Below, piece by piece: positions 44,575 to 54,186 of a stretch of 64,000 bases of DNA; position 1 is the first letter of the stretch; each line of letters opens with the position of its first letter. A model generated the notes under the pieces. The model was not told the origin of the DNA. It saw only the letters and a list, made by a program, of their open reading frames with translations, and searched no databases. This DNA comes from Flavobacteriaceae bacterium. Its GTDB lineage: Bacteria > Bacteroidota > Bacteroidia > Flavobacteriales > Flavobacteriaceae. Both the position numbers and the translations under genes were made by a program. The stretch lies in assembly GCA_026988355.1 (NCBI GenBank), contig JALSLK010000016.1, forward strand, positions 1-64,000. The letters run 5' to 3'.

Positions 44575-45018
44575 ATGAAACGTAAATTACCACTATTCTT
44601 CTTTACATTATTATTTACCATAATTTCTTGCAAAGTCGAACCGAAAAAAATTAATTACGGCAAAGATCACTGCCTAAATTGTGATATGACCGTTGTAGAT
44701 AAAAGTCATGTCGCACAATATGTAACCAAAAAAGGGAAAGCTTTTATGTTCGATGCTGTCGAGTGTTTAATAAAGACTCTCCTAAAAGAAAACAATGAAG
44801 ATCAAATGGCATTTATCTTAGTTGCAGATTATGGAAATCCCGATAACTTAGTAGATGCAAAAACTGCCTCCTTTTTAATTAGTAAAAAAATTAAAAGCCC
44901 AATGGGAGCAAATCTCTCTGCTTTTAGCTCTATCGAAACCGCTAAAAAAGCACAGTCTATGCATGGCGGAAAATTATACACTTGGAGTGAATTGAAAATT
45001 AAATTATCGGAACAATGA
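44575..45018 (+). CDS. nosL: NosL-family copper-binding lipoprotein
   Basis: 147 aa. A lipoprotein signal (TIISC) is followed by the NosL core: CLNCDMTVVDKSHVAQYV, with the Cys and Met thought to bind Cu(I), GKAFMFDAVECL, and MGANLSAFSSIETA. NosL supplies copper to apo-NosZ in the periplasm. The stop overlaps the nosD start by 4 bp (ATGA), giving translational coupling. Confidence 0.9.
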   Translation: MKRKLPLFFFTLLFTIISCKVEPKKINYGKDHCLNCDMTVVDKSHVAQYVTKKGKAFMFDAVECLIKTLLKENNEDQMAFILVADYGNPDNLVDAKTASFLISKKIKSPMGANLSAFSSIETAKKAQSMHGGKLYTWSELKIKLSEQ

Positions 45019-46310
45019 ATGCTTTTATTCCCATTTTTAGTCCTAAAAATTTCATTAAAAATGAAGTAAAGCTCTTTTTAATATTTTTGTTATTCTTACT
45101 AACTATACAAATTAATTCTCAAACAAAAACAATTCAAGTTTGTACTACATGTGATGTTAAAACAATTAAAAAAGCAATAACATTAGCAAACGATAGAGAT
45201 ACCATTTTTGTAAAAAAAGGCATTTATAAAGAAACAAAAATTTACATTAACAAAGGTATTCATTTAATTGGTGAAGATTTTCCTGTAATTGATGCTGAAA
45301 ACAAAACGGATAGTGTTTTTGCAATAAAAGCAGATAATTTTAGTATCTCTGGTTTTAAAATTAAAAATGTTGGCATGAGTTATACCAAAGAAATTGCTGG
45401 AATTTTTGTTTCTCATTCTAATAATTTTGTTATAAAAAACAACCGTATGGAAAATGTATTTTATGGGTTTATCTTACAAAGAACAAAATATGGCTTACTA
45501 TCAAACAACAAGATTATTGGGGAATTTAAAACAGAGGCAACTTCTGGAAATGGATTTCATCTGTGGAAATGTGAAAATATGCGAATAGAAAAAAATATTG
45601 TTTCTGGTATGCGAGATGGAATTTACCTAGAATTTGTTACTAATAGTCACATTTCAAACAATACTAGTGCAAATAATATTCGCTATGGATTGCATTTTAT
45701 GTTTTCACACAAAAACGAATACCATCATAATGAATTTAAAAAAAATGGAGCTGGAGTGGCTGTAATGTTTTCTAAATTTATAAAAATGCACCACAATACA
45801 TTTCATTATAATTGGGGAACTGCTTCTTACGGATTACTACTCAAAGAAATTAATGATGCAGAAATTGTCGATAATATTTTTGAACAAAATACTATTGGAA
45901 TTAATATTGATGGTTGCAATCGAATAAACTATAAAAACAATCATTTTATTAGAAATGGTTGGGCTTTAAAATTTACTGGAGGCTGCTATACGAATATTTT
46001 TGAATATAACAACTTTATGCATAACGCTTTTGATTTATCTTACAATAGTAGATTAAACGACAATAAATTTGAAGCAAATTATTGGAGCGAGTACAATGGT
46101 TACGATATTGACAAAAATGGCATTGGAGACATTGCGCACAGACCCGTTAAATTATTTTCTTATGTTGTAAATAAAACACCTGAAACTTTGGTGCTTTTGA
46201 GAAGTCTTTTTGTGGATATTATTAATTTTTCTGAAAAAGTTTCTCCAGTTTTTACTCCTAATAATTTAAAAGACAATAAACCTTTGATGAAACCTATAAA
46301 TCCTTTATAA
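45015..46310 (+). CDS. nosD: NosD copper-assembly protein
   Basis: 431 aa. A long N-terminus leads into a hydrophobic export segment (about 20-38, ending NSQ). The rest is a right-handed parallel beta-helix of CASH/PbH1 repeats: SGFKIKNVG, NNRMENVFYGF, NTSANNIRYGLHFMFSHKNEYHHN. NosD works with NosF and NosY to build the CuZ cluster of NosZ in the periplasm. The start overlaps nosL by 4 bp and nosF begins 39 nt later. Confidence 0.93.
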   Translation: MNAFIPIFSPKNFIKNEVKLFLIFLLFLLTIQINSQTKTIQVCTTCDVKTIKKAITLANDRDTIFVKKGIYKETKIYINKGIHLIGEDFPVIDAENKTDSVFAIKADNFSISGFKIKNVGMSYTKEIAGIFVSHSNNFVIKNNRMENVFYGFILQRTKYGLLSNNKIIGEFKTEATSGNGFHLWKCENMRIEKNIVSGMRDGIYLEFVTNSHISNNTSANNIRYGLHFMFSHKNEYHHNEFKKNGAGVAVMFSKFIKMHHNTFHYNWGTASYGLLLKEINDAEIVDNIFEQNTIGINIDGCNRINYKNNHFIRNGWALKFTGGCYTNIFEYNNFMHNAFDLSYNSRLNDNKFEANYWSEYNGYDIDKNGIGDIAHRPVKLFSYVVNKTPETLVLLRSLFVDIINFSEKVSPVFTPNNLKDNKPLMKPINPL

Positions 46311-46349
46311 GAATTTAGACGTTGTATGCTACATTTAAAACTATAAAAT

Positions 46350-47045
46350 ATGATACAAATAAAAAATTTACATAAAAAATTTGGAAGACTAACCGTTTTG
46401 GATGGTTTGGATTTAGAAATTGACAAAGGTGGTGTTTTTGCTATTCTAGGACCAAATGGCTCTGGAAAAACAACTTTAATAAAGTGTTTATTAGGTATGG
46501 TAATTCCAAATAAAGGAAGTATTTTTATTGACAATCAAAGTATTTTAAAAAAATGGAATTATAGAAATAACCTTAATTATTTACCACAAATTGCAAATTT
46601 TCCTACCAATCTTTCGGTTAAAGAATTAATTAATATGGTTAAGAACCTAAGGCCTAAAAAAGCAAATGAAAAGGAATTGATAGGACTATTTGGTTTAAAA
46701 CCTTTTTTAAATAAAAAATTAAGAAACCTTTCTGGAGGAACAAAGCAAAAGGTAAATCTAGTTTTAACTTTTATGTTTGACAGCGAACTAATTATTTTAG
46801 ACGAGCCAACAACTGGTTTAGATCCAATCGCATTAATTCATTTAAAAAAACAAATTCAAAAAGAAAAAGAAAATGGAAAAACCATTTTAATTACGACACA
46901 TATTATGAGTGTTGTAGATGAGATTGCAGATGAAATTGTCTTTTTACTTGATGGAAAAATTTATTTTAAAGGAAGTGTTGATGCTTTAAAAAAACAAACA
47001 AAACAAAACAATTTAGAACATGCAATTGCAGAATTAATGATGTAA
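46350..47045 (+). CDS. nosF: NosF ABC-transporter ATPase
   Basis: 231 aa. It is a complete ABC ATPase: Walker A GPNGSGKTT, the signature LSGGTKQKV, Walker B LIILDEPTTGLD and the H-loop ITTHIM. Together with NosY it powers the sulfur or sulfur-copper delivery needed by NosD and CuZ assembly. Cytoplasmic. Its stop is followed by a 141-bp gap with a small hairpin before nosY. Confidence 0.94.
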   Translation: MIQIKNLHKKFGRLTVLDGLDLEIDKGGVFAILGPNGSGKTTLIKCLLGMVIPNKGSIFIDNQSILKKWNYRNNLNYLPQIANFPTNLSVKELINMVKNLRPKKANEKELIGLFGLKPFLNKKLRNLSGGTKQKVNLVLTFMFDSELIILDEPTTGLDPIALIHLKKQIQKEKENGKTILITTHIMSVVDEIADEIVFLLDGKIYFKGSVDALKKQTKQNNLEHAIAELMM

Positions 47046-47186
47046 TTAGATCTATGACAACTTCGCTATAAAACCGAAAAAAAATAGACGTTTATAAGTA
47101 GCCTTAAAATTTATTTTGGCAAATAATTATTTAGTGAAAATGAGTGTAATTCGTAAAAGAATACACGATTAAACAATATATTAAAA

Positions 47187-47969
47187 ATGTTAAAAATATT
47201 AAAATACAGTATATTCGATTTATTGCGTAGTCGCTGGAGTTACGTATATTTCTTTTTTTATTTATCTCTTGGTTTTGTACTACTATTCTTAAATAGCGAC
47301 ATTAACAAAGCAATTATTACTTTAATGAATATTATTATTGTATTAACGCCGCTTATTGGAACAATTTTTGGCGTTATGTATTACTATAATTCAAAGGAAT
47401 TTACAGAGCTTTTACTTGCACAACCCATAAAGAGAAGTAAAATATTTATGGGACAATATTTAGGCATTGCTCTATCCTTAACCTTGAGTTTATTTATTGG
47501 ACTGGGAATTCCATTTGTATTCTATGGATTATTTAAGTCCGCAGCAATATTTGATTTTAGTTTACTAATTTTAGTTGGTATATTTCTTAATTTTATTTTT
47601 GTTGCATTGGCATATAACATTGCTTTATCTACCGAAAATAAAATTAAAGGTTTTGGTTATGCCATTTTAATGTGGCTATTTTTAGCTGTGATATACGATG
47701 GTTTTTTTATGATTTCATTAATCTTATTTAATGCTTATCCATTAGATAAATTTTCGTTAGTTGCAACCATGTTTAATCCAATAGATTTATCGCGTATTTT
47801 GATCTTACTTAAACTTGATATTTCTGCATTACTTGGCTATACTGGCGCTGTCTTTAAAGATTTTTTTGGAACTGCAATTGGTTTTATATTTTCGATACTT
47901 ATTCTCTTTCTTTGGGTTTTTATTCCTGTTTTAAGAATGAAGTTTAAATTAAAAATGAAAGATTTTTAA
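47187..47969 (+). CDS. nosY: NosY ABC-transporter permease
   Basis: 260 aa with six membrane helices. N-terminal MLKILKYSIFDLLRSRWSY and the loop YNSKEFTELLLAQPIKRSKIF match NosY/ABC-2 permeases. It pairs with NosF and NosD. Last gene of the nos unit; it ends 6 nt before the convergent ccoI stop, and no clear terminator is visible between them. Confidence 0.93.
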   Translation: MLKILKYSIFDLLRSRWSYVYFFFYLSLGFVLLFLNSDINKAIITLMNIIIVLTPLIGTIFGVMYYYNSKEFTELLLAQPIKRSKIFMGQYLGIALSLTLSLFIGLGIPFVFYGLFKSAAIFDFSLLILVGIFLNFIFVALAYNIALSTENKIKGFGYAILMWLFLAVIYDGFFMISLILFNAYPLDKFSLVATMFNPIDLSRILILLKLDISALLGYTGAVFKDFFGTAIGFIFSILILFLWVFIPVLRMKFKLKMKDF

Positions 47970-47975
47970 AGCTAA

Positions 47976-50345
47976 TTACTCTATTTTCCGAGCAATAAAA
48001 TTAGTCATTAAGGTAACAAAAACAACTACAGAGATAGAACTCAAAGGCATTAATATTGCTGCAACCAATGGAGATAATTGACCTGTTATTGCAAAAAACA
48101 TTCCGATAGAATTATAAATTAAAGACAACATAAAACTCGCACGAATTATTCGTATTGTTTTTCTTGCCAATGTTAAAAATTGAGGTAATTTATTAAAATG
48201 AGCTGCATCTAATATGGCGTTACTTGCAGGTGAAAACACATTTGTATTTTCGGAAACAGAAACCCCAAAGTCACTTTGTACCAATGCTCCTGCATCGTTT
48301 AACCCATCACCTACCATCATTACTTTTAAACCCTTTTGCTGTAACTTGCTTATATAATTTAGTTTATCTTCTGGCTTTTGATTAAATAGAATTGTAGTTT
48401 CCTTTGGTACAATTTTATTTAAAGTTTCTTTTTCGCCTTCGTTATCTCCAGATAAAATAACTAATTTATAGTCCAATTTTAGTTTTTTAAAAAAAGAGGA
48501 TACGTTATTTCGATATTTATTTTTAAAAACAAATTTTCCTTTTACACTATCATTAATTGATACAAAAATAACAGTCTCGATTTTATTTTGATTTTTAACC
48601 TTTAAAAATGGTGCTGATCCTAATTTAATTTTGGTATCCTTTATTGTAGCTATGATTCCTTTACCAATAATTTCTTTAAACTCTTTTACTTCTATTTTTT
48701 CTATTTCTGGTAAAAACCCGTACAACATTCTATTTAATGGATGGCTTGAATTTCGAATTACATTTTTAATATATGACAATTCATCTTTAGATAAATCTAT
48801 TCCATCGTATGTAATATTAGACATTGCATTTGTCGTTATTGTTCCAGTCTTATCAAATATTATTGTATTTATTTTAGCTGCATATTCAATACTATTTGCA
48901 TCTTTTAAATAGAATTTATTATAACCAAATATTCGCAATATATTCCCAAATGCAAAAGGTCCAGAAAGTGCTAATCCACAAGGGCATGCAATAATTAACA
49001 CAGCCGATGCAATATTAATTGCCTTTGAAATACTGGTAAATGACCATACGATACCTGCGACTAAAGCAATTCCTAATATCATAAATGTAAAGTATTTACT
49101 AATTTTATCGGTTGTAGATTTAATTGTATCGTTATCTTCTTTAGCAAAAGCTTTATTAGACCACAATTGTGTAAGGTAACTTTGTTCGATGGTGTGAAGT
49201 ACATCCATTTCGATTGCTCCTGCAATTTGTTTTCCTCCTGCAAAAATTTTATCTCCAGATTTTTTAGTTACTGGCAAAGATTCTCCTGTTACAAAACTAT
49301 AATCTATGGATGCTTTTCCGTTAATTAAAATACCATCTACTGGTATTAATTCTTGATTTCTAATTAATATCCGATTTCCTTTTCTTATTTTATTAACTTC
49401 TACTATTTCTTCTTTATTATCGGTTATTTTAGTGACTGCAATTGGAAAATACGATTTATAATCGCGTTCAAAAGATAAATAATTATAGGTTCGTTGCTGA
49501 AATATTTTACCTAACAATAAGAAAAAAATTAAACCTGTAAGCGAGTCAAAATATCCTGAACCTAAATTAAAAAACACTTCGATTGTTGATCTTATAAATA
49601 ACACAAAAATTCCTAATGTTAAAGGAACGTCAATATTAATAATCTTATTTCTTAATCCTTTTATTGCACTTACATAATAATCTCTTGCAGAATAAAAAAC
49701 AACTGGTATGGCAAAAGCAAACATTAAATATCGAAATAAATATTTGTATTTTTCTAACCAAAAGCCTTCTTCTTGAAAATATTCTGGAAAAGAAAGTAAC
49801 ATCACATTACCAAAAGCAAAACCAGCAATTGCTAGTTGATAAATTATTTTTTTATTATTTTCTTTTTTATCATTCGAAACATCATCTAAGCTAATATATG
49901 GCTCGTAGGCAATTGCTGTTAATAATTCAACCACTTCTTTTAATGAAACCTTGTCTTTCTTAAAGGTAATTCTTATGTTTTTTTTTGGAAAGTTTACACT
50001 CGAAGTTAGAATTCCATTATGTAATTTATTTAAGTTTTCCAAAACCCAAATGCAAGAACTACAATGTATGCTTGGTGTATAAAAAGAAACTACTGCTGTT
50101 TTTTCATCGTTAAATTCTAGTAATCTCTCAACAATTTCTTGGTTCTCTAAATAATTATATTTCCCTTTTATTTCATTTGGTATTGTTCCTGGATTTTTTT
50201 CAAAATCATAGTAACAACCTAATTCATTTTGATGTAAAATTTCGTAAACAGTTTTACAACCATTACAACAAAAAAATGCATCATTTAATCTAAAAGTATC
50301 GCTTTTACAATCTAATCCACAATGAAAACATGTTTGTTTTTCCAT
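47976..50345 (-). CDS. ccoI: CcoI/FixI-type copper P1B-ATPase
   Basis: 789 aa. It has an N-terminal Cys-rich metal-binding domain (CFHCGLDCKSD; FFCCNGCKTVYE), an HMA-like domain with HCSSCIWV, and eight helices. CPC is in ACPCGLALSG, phosphorylation motif DKTGTITT, the TGES loop, and MVGDGLNDAG. It exports copper to the periplasm for cbb3 assembly, and here possibly for NosZ. It is monocistronic, divergent from the Crp/Fnr gene at 50441, with a Crp/Fnr-type site 29.5 bp from its -7-like box. Confidence 0.95.
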   Translation of the reverse strand: MEKQTCFHCGLDCKSDTFRLNDAFFCCNGCKTVYEILHQNELGCYYDFEKNPGTIPNEIKGKYNYLENQEIVERLLEFNDEKTAVVSFYTPSIHCSSCIWVLENLNKLHNGILTSSVNFPKKNIRITFKKDKVSLKEVVELLTAIAYEPYISLDDVSNDKKENNKKIIYQLAIAGFAFGNVMLLSFPEYFQEEGFWLEKYKYLFRYLMFAFAIPVVFYSARDYYVSAIKGLRNKIINIDVPLTLGIFVLFIRSTIEVFFNLGSGYFDSLTGLIFFLLLGKIFQQRTYNYLSFERDYKSYFPIAVTKITDNKEEIVEVNKIRKGNRILIRNQELIPVDGILINGKASIDYSFVTGESLPVTKKSGDKIFAGGKQIAGAIEMDVLHTIEQSYLTQLWSNKAFAKEDNDTIKSTTDKISKYFTFMILGIALVAGIVWSFTSISKAINIASAVLIIACPCGLALSGPFAFGNILRIFGYNKFYLKDANSIEYAAKINTIIFDKTGTITTNAMSNITYDGIDLSKDELSYIKNVIRNSSHPLNRMLYGFLPEIEKIEVKEFKEIIGKGIIATIKDTKIKLGSAPFLKVKNQNKIETVIFVSINDSVKGKFVFKNKYRNNVSSFFKKLKLDYKLVILSGDNEGEKETLNKIVPKETTILFNQKPEDKLNYISKLQQKGLKVMMVGDGLNDAGALVQSDFGVSVSENTNVFSPASNAILDAAHFNKLPQFLTLARKTIRIIRASFMLSLIYNSIGMFFAITGQLSPLVAAILMPLSSISVVVFVTLMTNFIARKIE

Positions 50346-50355
50346 ATATCAAGTA

Positions 50356-50399
50356 CAAAAGTTCACAAATTTATTGTAAAATTATAAGATATTTATCAT
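50356..50399 (-). promoter_or_regulatory. Crp/Fnr-type site and -7-like box of ccoI
   Basis: AAGATATTTATCAT (50386-50399, one base off the site before ccoS) is centred at 50392.5. On the minus strand AACTTTTG (50363 to 50356) is a TAnnTTTG-like box exactly 29.5 bp away. The leader would be only about 5 nt. A plus-strand -7 box for the regulator gene (TATATTTG, 50408-50415) lies 15.5 bp on the other side, where a bound protein would tend to repress. Confidence 0.55.
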
Positions 50400-50440
50400 A
50401 AAATCTATATATTTGGAATGGCTATCCTAAAAATAGATTC

Positions 50441-51124
50441 ATGAATTGTAATCAATGTATTATAAGAGAATTAAACACACTCAGTATTCTTTCTGATAAA
50501 GAATTAAATGAGATTTCTAAAAAAAAAACTGCTTTACAATTTAAAAAAGGAGAAATTATTTTTGAAGAAGGAACAAAATTAAATGGTGTATTTTGTTTGA
50601 GAAATGGAAAATGTAAGGTAACAAAATTATCGCCTAATGGAAACGATCAAATTGTTCGCTTTATTCAAAAAGGGGAACTTATTGGACATCGATCTGTTTT
50701 GAGTAGTAGCGCTGCACACCTTACGGTTACTGCACTAGAAGATATGGAGGCTTGTTATATACCTAAAGAAGAAATTTATAATAAATTTAAAAATAATACT
50801 GAATTTTCTTTAAATATTACAAAGTCAATATGTAATGACTTAGATAATGCAAATATTTCCATTACAAATATGGCTCAAAAGAGTGTAATGGAACGTTTAG
50901 CGGACTCGTTGCTGTTTTTTGAAAAAACTTTTGGAGTTGACAAAGATGGTTTTTTAAACATTTTACTTAGTCGTGAAGAAATTGCCAATTCTATTGGTAC
51001 TGCAACCGAATCTAGCATTCGTCTTTTATCGCAATTAAAAAAAGAAAAAGCAATTGAATTAAAAGGAAAACGAATAAAAATTTTGGACAAGATAAAACTA
51101 GAACATATTACAAATGGCTACTAA
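50441..51124 (+). CDS. Crp/Fnr-family transcriptional regulator
   Basis: 227 aa. A cyclic-nucleotide-binding-like domain (about 20-130) is followed by a dimerisation helix and a C-terminal winged helix with LSREEIANSIGTATESSIRLLSQL. In the recognition helix the Glu and Arg that contact the G of TGAT in Fnr are kept (ESSIR). The N-terminus has C3 and C6 in a CxxC pair, and several other Cys are present, so an oxygen- or NO-sensing iron-sulfur cluster is possible but not proven. It probably controls the cco and nos promoters of this island (inference from TGAT-type sites), and may regulate itself. Confidence 0.88.
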   Translation: MNCNQCIIRELNTLSILSDKELNEISKKKTALQFKKGEIIFEEGTKLNGVFCLRNGKCKVTKLSPNGNDQIVRFIQKGELIGHRSVLSSSAAHLTVTALEDMEACYIPKEEIYNKFKNNTEFSLNITKSICNDLDNANISITNMAQKSVMERLADSLLFFEKTFGVDKDGFLNILLSREEIANSIGTATESSIRLLSQLKKEKAIELKGKRIKILDKIKLEHITNGY

Positions 51125-51130
51125 ATAATT

Positions 51131-51646
51131 ATGAATAAACCAATTCATGGAAATAAATTAAATACGGTTTTATTAAAACCTAGGTTTGCTTTTAACATTG
51201 ATGAAAGTCAAGAATTTATCTTAAATAAATTTAAAACAATTCTTAAAAATGAGAACTGTAAATATTGCTCAAAAATTTCGGGAAATCATATTTTTTTAGA
51301 TATTCCTAAAGAGGAAGGTCATTTTTGGTCGCCTCAGCTACAAATTGAAATTGATAAAGACGAGAATAACAAAACACTTATTAAAGGAATTTTAGGACCT
51401 AAACCTCAAGTTTGGACCTTTTTTATGTTTTTACATTTTGTTGTTGCTCTTTTTTTTATCATTGCCTTTGTTTGGTTTTATGTGAATTGGAGTTTAGAAA
51501 AAGATTTTCAAATCCAAAAATATATTTTAATTGCATTACCTATAATTTGGATTAGCTTATACTTTTTTGGACAATCTGGTAAAAAATTAGGTTATAATCA
51601 AATGGTTGAATTGGATGATTTTTTGATGCAGACGCTTGGCAAATAA
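51131..51646 (+). CDS. Hypothetical membrane protein after the Crp/Fnr gene
   Basis: 171 aa, not recognised. The first ~95 residues are a soluble alpha/beta region with HFWSPQLQIEIDKDE and a KGILGPKPQVW segment. Two membrane helices (about 97-120 and 134-152) and a short tail follow. Homologous small proteins with this layout often accompany Crp genes in flavobacteria (recalled loosely). It begins 6 nt after the regulator stop and is in the same operon. Confidence 0.72.
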   Translation: MNKPIHGNKLNTVLLKPRFAFNIDESQEFILNKFKTILKNENCKYCSKISGNHIFLDIPKEEGHFWSPQLQIEIDKDENNKTLIKGILGPKPQVWTFFMFLHFVVALFFIIAFVWFYVNWSLEKDFQIQKYILIALPIIWISLYFFGQSGKKLGYNQMVELDDFLMQTLGK

Positions 51647-51797
51647 TATTTTTTTATAACTTATCTATTCATTATAAATTTCAATCGTTTTTCTTTCTTG
51701 AAAACTAGGTAACAAAATTATATATTTCACTCTATTTAACAAGGCGATACCTGAAAAGCCGAATATTAAATAGAGTAAGGGGAAAATTATATCGAAA

Positions 51798-53981
51798 ATG
51801 AAAAAAATATTACAATTTTTATTATTTATGATGTTAATGTATACAAATTCATCCTATGCTGATGGAATTTGCGAAATATTTCATCCATCATATACATATA
51901 TAGGACAGTCTATAACTTTACAAGTTGATGAATGTGAAGAATGTGATAATTGTTATGAAACTTATGGAGTATGGACAATTGATGGCTCTGGTGAAATTAA
52001 TGTAAATGGAACAACATACGGACTTCCATATACCACTTCAGCAAATCCTGGACAACTTTCTTTTACAGCAAGCTATACTGTTGCAGGAGAACACTCCATA
52101 CAGTATTCTACAAATGGAAATTGTAATTTTGATGAATGCAATGAAGTTATAACAAGTAGTTTTACAGTTAAAACGCCTCTACCTAGCTTATTTCATCCTC
52201 CATCAAATTCAATCGTATCTCATAATTTAATAAGACAATGGAATAAAGCTGGATATGACAAATCTAGATTGCCAGCAACCAAAGACTGTAAACCAATATA
52301 TTGGTGTAAATGGACTAGAAGTCCTTTAAAACCTTTTAGAGATGGTTATTTAGTAAATGTAACAGATCTAAACACCATAATAAATAATACAGCAAATTCT
52401 AACCAATTAAAAGTTATATACTTTCCTACTGGACATTATTATTTCGACAAAGGAGATACCATCATAATGAATCGAAAAAATGTTGTAATTAGTGGAGCTG
52501 GAGCTAATAATACTAAGTTTCATATCATTGCTAACACTACAAATAAAGCGGCAGTTGCAAAAGATTTTATTCAAATTAAAAAACCTTTTTGTGGTGTTAC
52601 CTGTTTGAGTATTGACACTTTTCAAGCATTTAACTTTAACAGCTATCACAATGTAAGTAGCAACGGTTTATTTAAAAATAAATCTATAATTAAAATTTCT
52701 GGACAAACGAATTGTTGGGTAGAAAACGTAAAAATAAGAAGAGGATATGGCTGTACCGTTCAAATATCTGGAGGAAATCACAATAGCATATTAGGATGTG
52801 ACTTTTTTGACCAATGGACACTTGGTGGAACATCATGGAAAAGATGGCACTTCCCTTTTGGACCAGTAGGAGATTTTCTATTTGGTTTCCTTAGTGTTAA
52901 TAATGGAGGAACTCAAGGTTATGGAGTTCAAATAACAAACTCAGATTATAACTTAATTGAAAATAATAGAATTGGACTTAATAGACACGCTGTAGTTATT
53001 CAAGGAGCTGAAGACAACTCTTCGCTTGGAACAAAAGTAAGCTCTTTTAATATTGTTTCTTATAATAATTTATATGCTGGCGCAGCAAAGAACACAAATG
53101 AATTCAGTGGCAACGGAACTACATCAATAACCTTAAACCATCCATATAATATTACATTACATGGTGTTGGAAAAAATTATGCCAACTTAGTAGAAGGGAA
53201 TTTATGTGAAGATAAAATATCCGTAGATGATGATCATGGAGCAAATGGAATGAATAATACTTTTTATAGAAATATCTCTAAAACACAAATTGAAGTGCAA
53301 AAAATTGATGGTTGTACAGGAAACTCTGGACAAAGATTTGTCCTCAATAAAGTTTTTAGAAGATTAGGTCATGACAGATGGCAAATAAAAGCAAAAAACC
53401 ATGTAATACGTGGAAACAGCAAATGTAATTCATCAGGTAATAATTGTGATACTAGTTTTTCGGCTGGATACTGTGGAGTTTGGCCTTTTGGCACAAACAA
53501 TTATAGTAACTCATTAAACTCAGGCCAAGGACAAACTTGTTACTTAACATCTGTACCTAGTTTTATGTCTTCTTTACCTGTATTTAATGGTACAAATAAT
53601 AATTCAGCATCAAATAGAAGTGGTGTGGCATCTAATAATGTAAATTGTTATTCTTGTCGTATACCTCATTGCATAGGTATAATAAATTCAGATACATCCA
53701 AAGAAAAAGCAATGAATAACGATAGTCCATTCTTTAAAAGTAAGATTTATCCTAATCCATTTACAATAAGCTCTACTCTAGAAATAAATACATCTTCTAA
53801 AGGCATACTAAACATGTCTATTTATAGTGTTGAAGGAAGATTAATTAAAAACAAAAATGTTAATATTAGCAAAGGAAATAATAAAATAACTCTTTCTAGA
53901 AATAATATGAATGTAGGAGTTTATTTTATTAATCTTAGAATGAAAGATAAAATAGAAACAATTAAATTTATTATTAAATAA
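51798..53981 (+). CDS. T9SS-exported beta-helix protein
   Basis: 727 aa. The signal peptide (cleavage near SSYA) is followed by a Cys-rich, Ig-like N-terminal domain (about 25-120). A right-handed parallel beta-helix fills about 190-560 (YYFDKGDTIIMNRKNVVISG; NHNSILGCDFFDQWTLGG; NYNLIENNRIGLNRHAV), as in pectate-lyase-like polysaccharide-active or adhesin proteins. The last ~75 residues are a T9SS sorting domain (KIYPNPFTISSTLEI ... NVGVYFINLRM). No catalytic residues could be assigned, so enzyme activity is unproven. Exported and surface linked by inference. Confidence 0.85.
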   Translation: MKKILQFLLFMMLMYTNSSYADGICEIFHPSYTYIGQSITLQVDECEECDNCYETYGVWTIDGSGEINVNGTTYGLPYTTSANPGQLSFTASYTVAGEHSIQYSTNGNCNFDECNEVITSSFTVKTPLPSLFHPPSNSIVSHNLIRQWNKAGYDKSRLPATKDCKPIYWCKWTRSPLKPFRDGYLVNVTDLNTIINNTANSNQLKVIYFPTGHYYFDKGDTIIMNRKNVVISGAGANNTKFHIIANTTNKAAVAKDFIQIKKPFCGVTCLSIDTFQAFNFNSYHNVSSNGLFKNKSIIKISGQTNCWVENVKIRRGYGCTVQISGGNHNSILGCDFFDQWTLGGTSWKRWHFPFGPVGDFLFGFLSVNNGGTQGYGVQITNSDYNLIENNRIGLNRHAVVIQGAEDNSSLGTKVSSFNIVSYNNLYAGAAKNTNEFSGNGTTSITLNHPYNITLHGVGKNYANLVEGNLCEDKISVDDDHGANGMNNTFYRNISKTQIEVQKIDGCTGNSGQRFVLNKVFRRLGHDRWQIKAKNHVIRGNSKCNSSGNNCDTSFSAGYCGVWPFGTNNYSNSLNSGQGQTCYLTSVPSFMSSLPVFNGTNNNSASNRSGVASNNVNCYSCRIPHCIGIINSDTSKEKAMNNDSPFFKSKIYPNPFTISSTLEINTSSKGILNMSIYSVEGRLIKNKNVNISKGNNKITLSRNNMNVGVYFINLRMKDKIETIKFIIK

Positions 53982-54015
53982 AAAAATCTTTAAAAGATTA
54001 AATTTATATAAATAA

Positions 54016-54049
54016 AAACCGTTGAAAATCAAAAGATTAACAACGGTTT
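54016..54049. terminator. Hairpin between the beta-helix gene and the tRNAs
   Basis: AAACCGTTG / CAACGGTTT with a 16-nt loop. On the minus strand it is followed by TTTTTATTTATA after tRNA-Leu, so it most likely ends the tRNA transcript; it may also serve the beta-helix gene. Confidence 0.75.
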
Positions 54050-54052
54050 AAG

Positions 54053-54136
54053 TACTCGAGACGGGACTTGAACCCGTACGGACTTGCGTCCATTGGATTT
54101 TAAGTCCAACGTGTCTACCAATTCCACCACTCAAGC
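54053..54136 (-). tRNA. tRNA-Leu (anticodon TAA)
   Basis: 84 nt on the minus strand. It has a 7-bp acceptor stem (GCTTGAG with CTCGAGT, G-T wobbles at the ends), a D-arm, an anticodon loop ACTTAAAAT with TAA, a long variable arm (class II) and GGTTCAAGTCC in the T-arm. CCA is not encoded. Downstream of tRNA-Gly. Confidence 0.92.
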
Positions 54137-54186
54137 ATGATGTATTGAAATTTTAGCTAAAAGCTATGTCAATTTCAAAAACTCAG

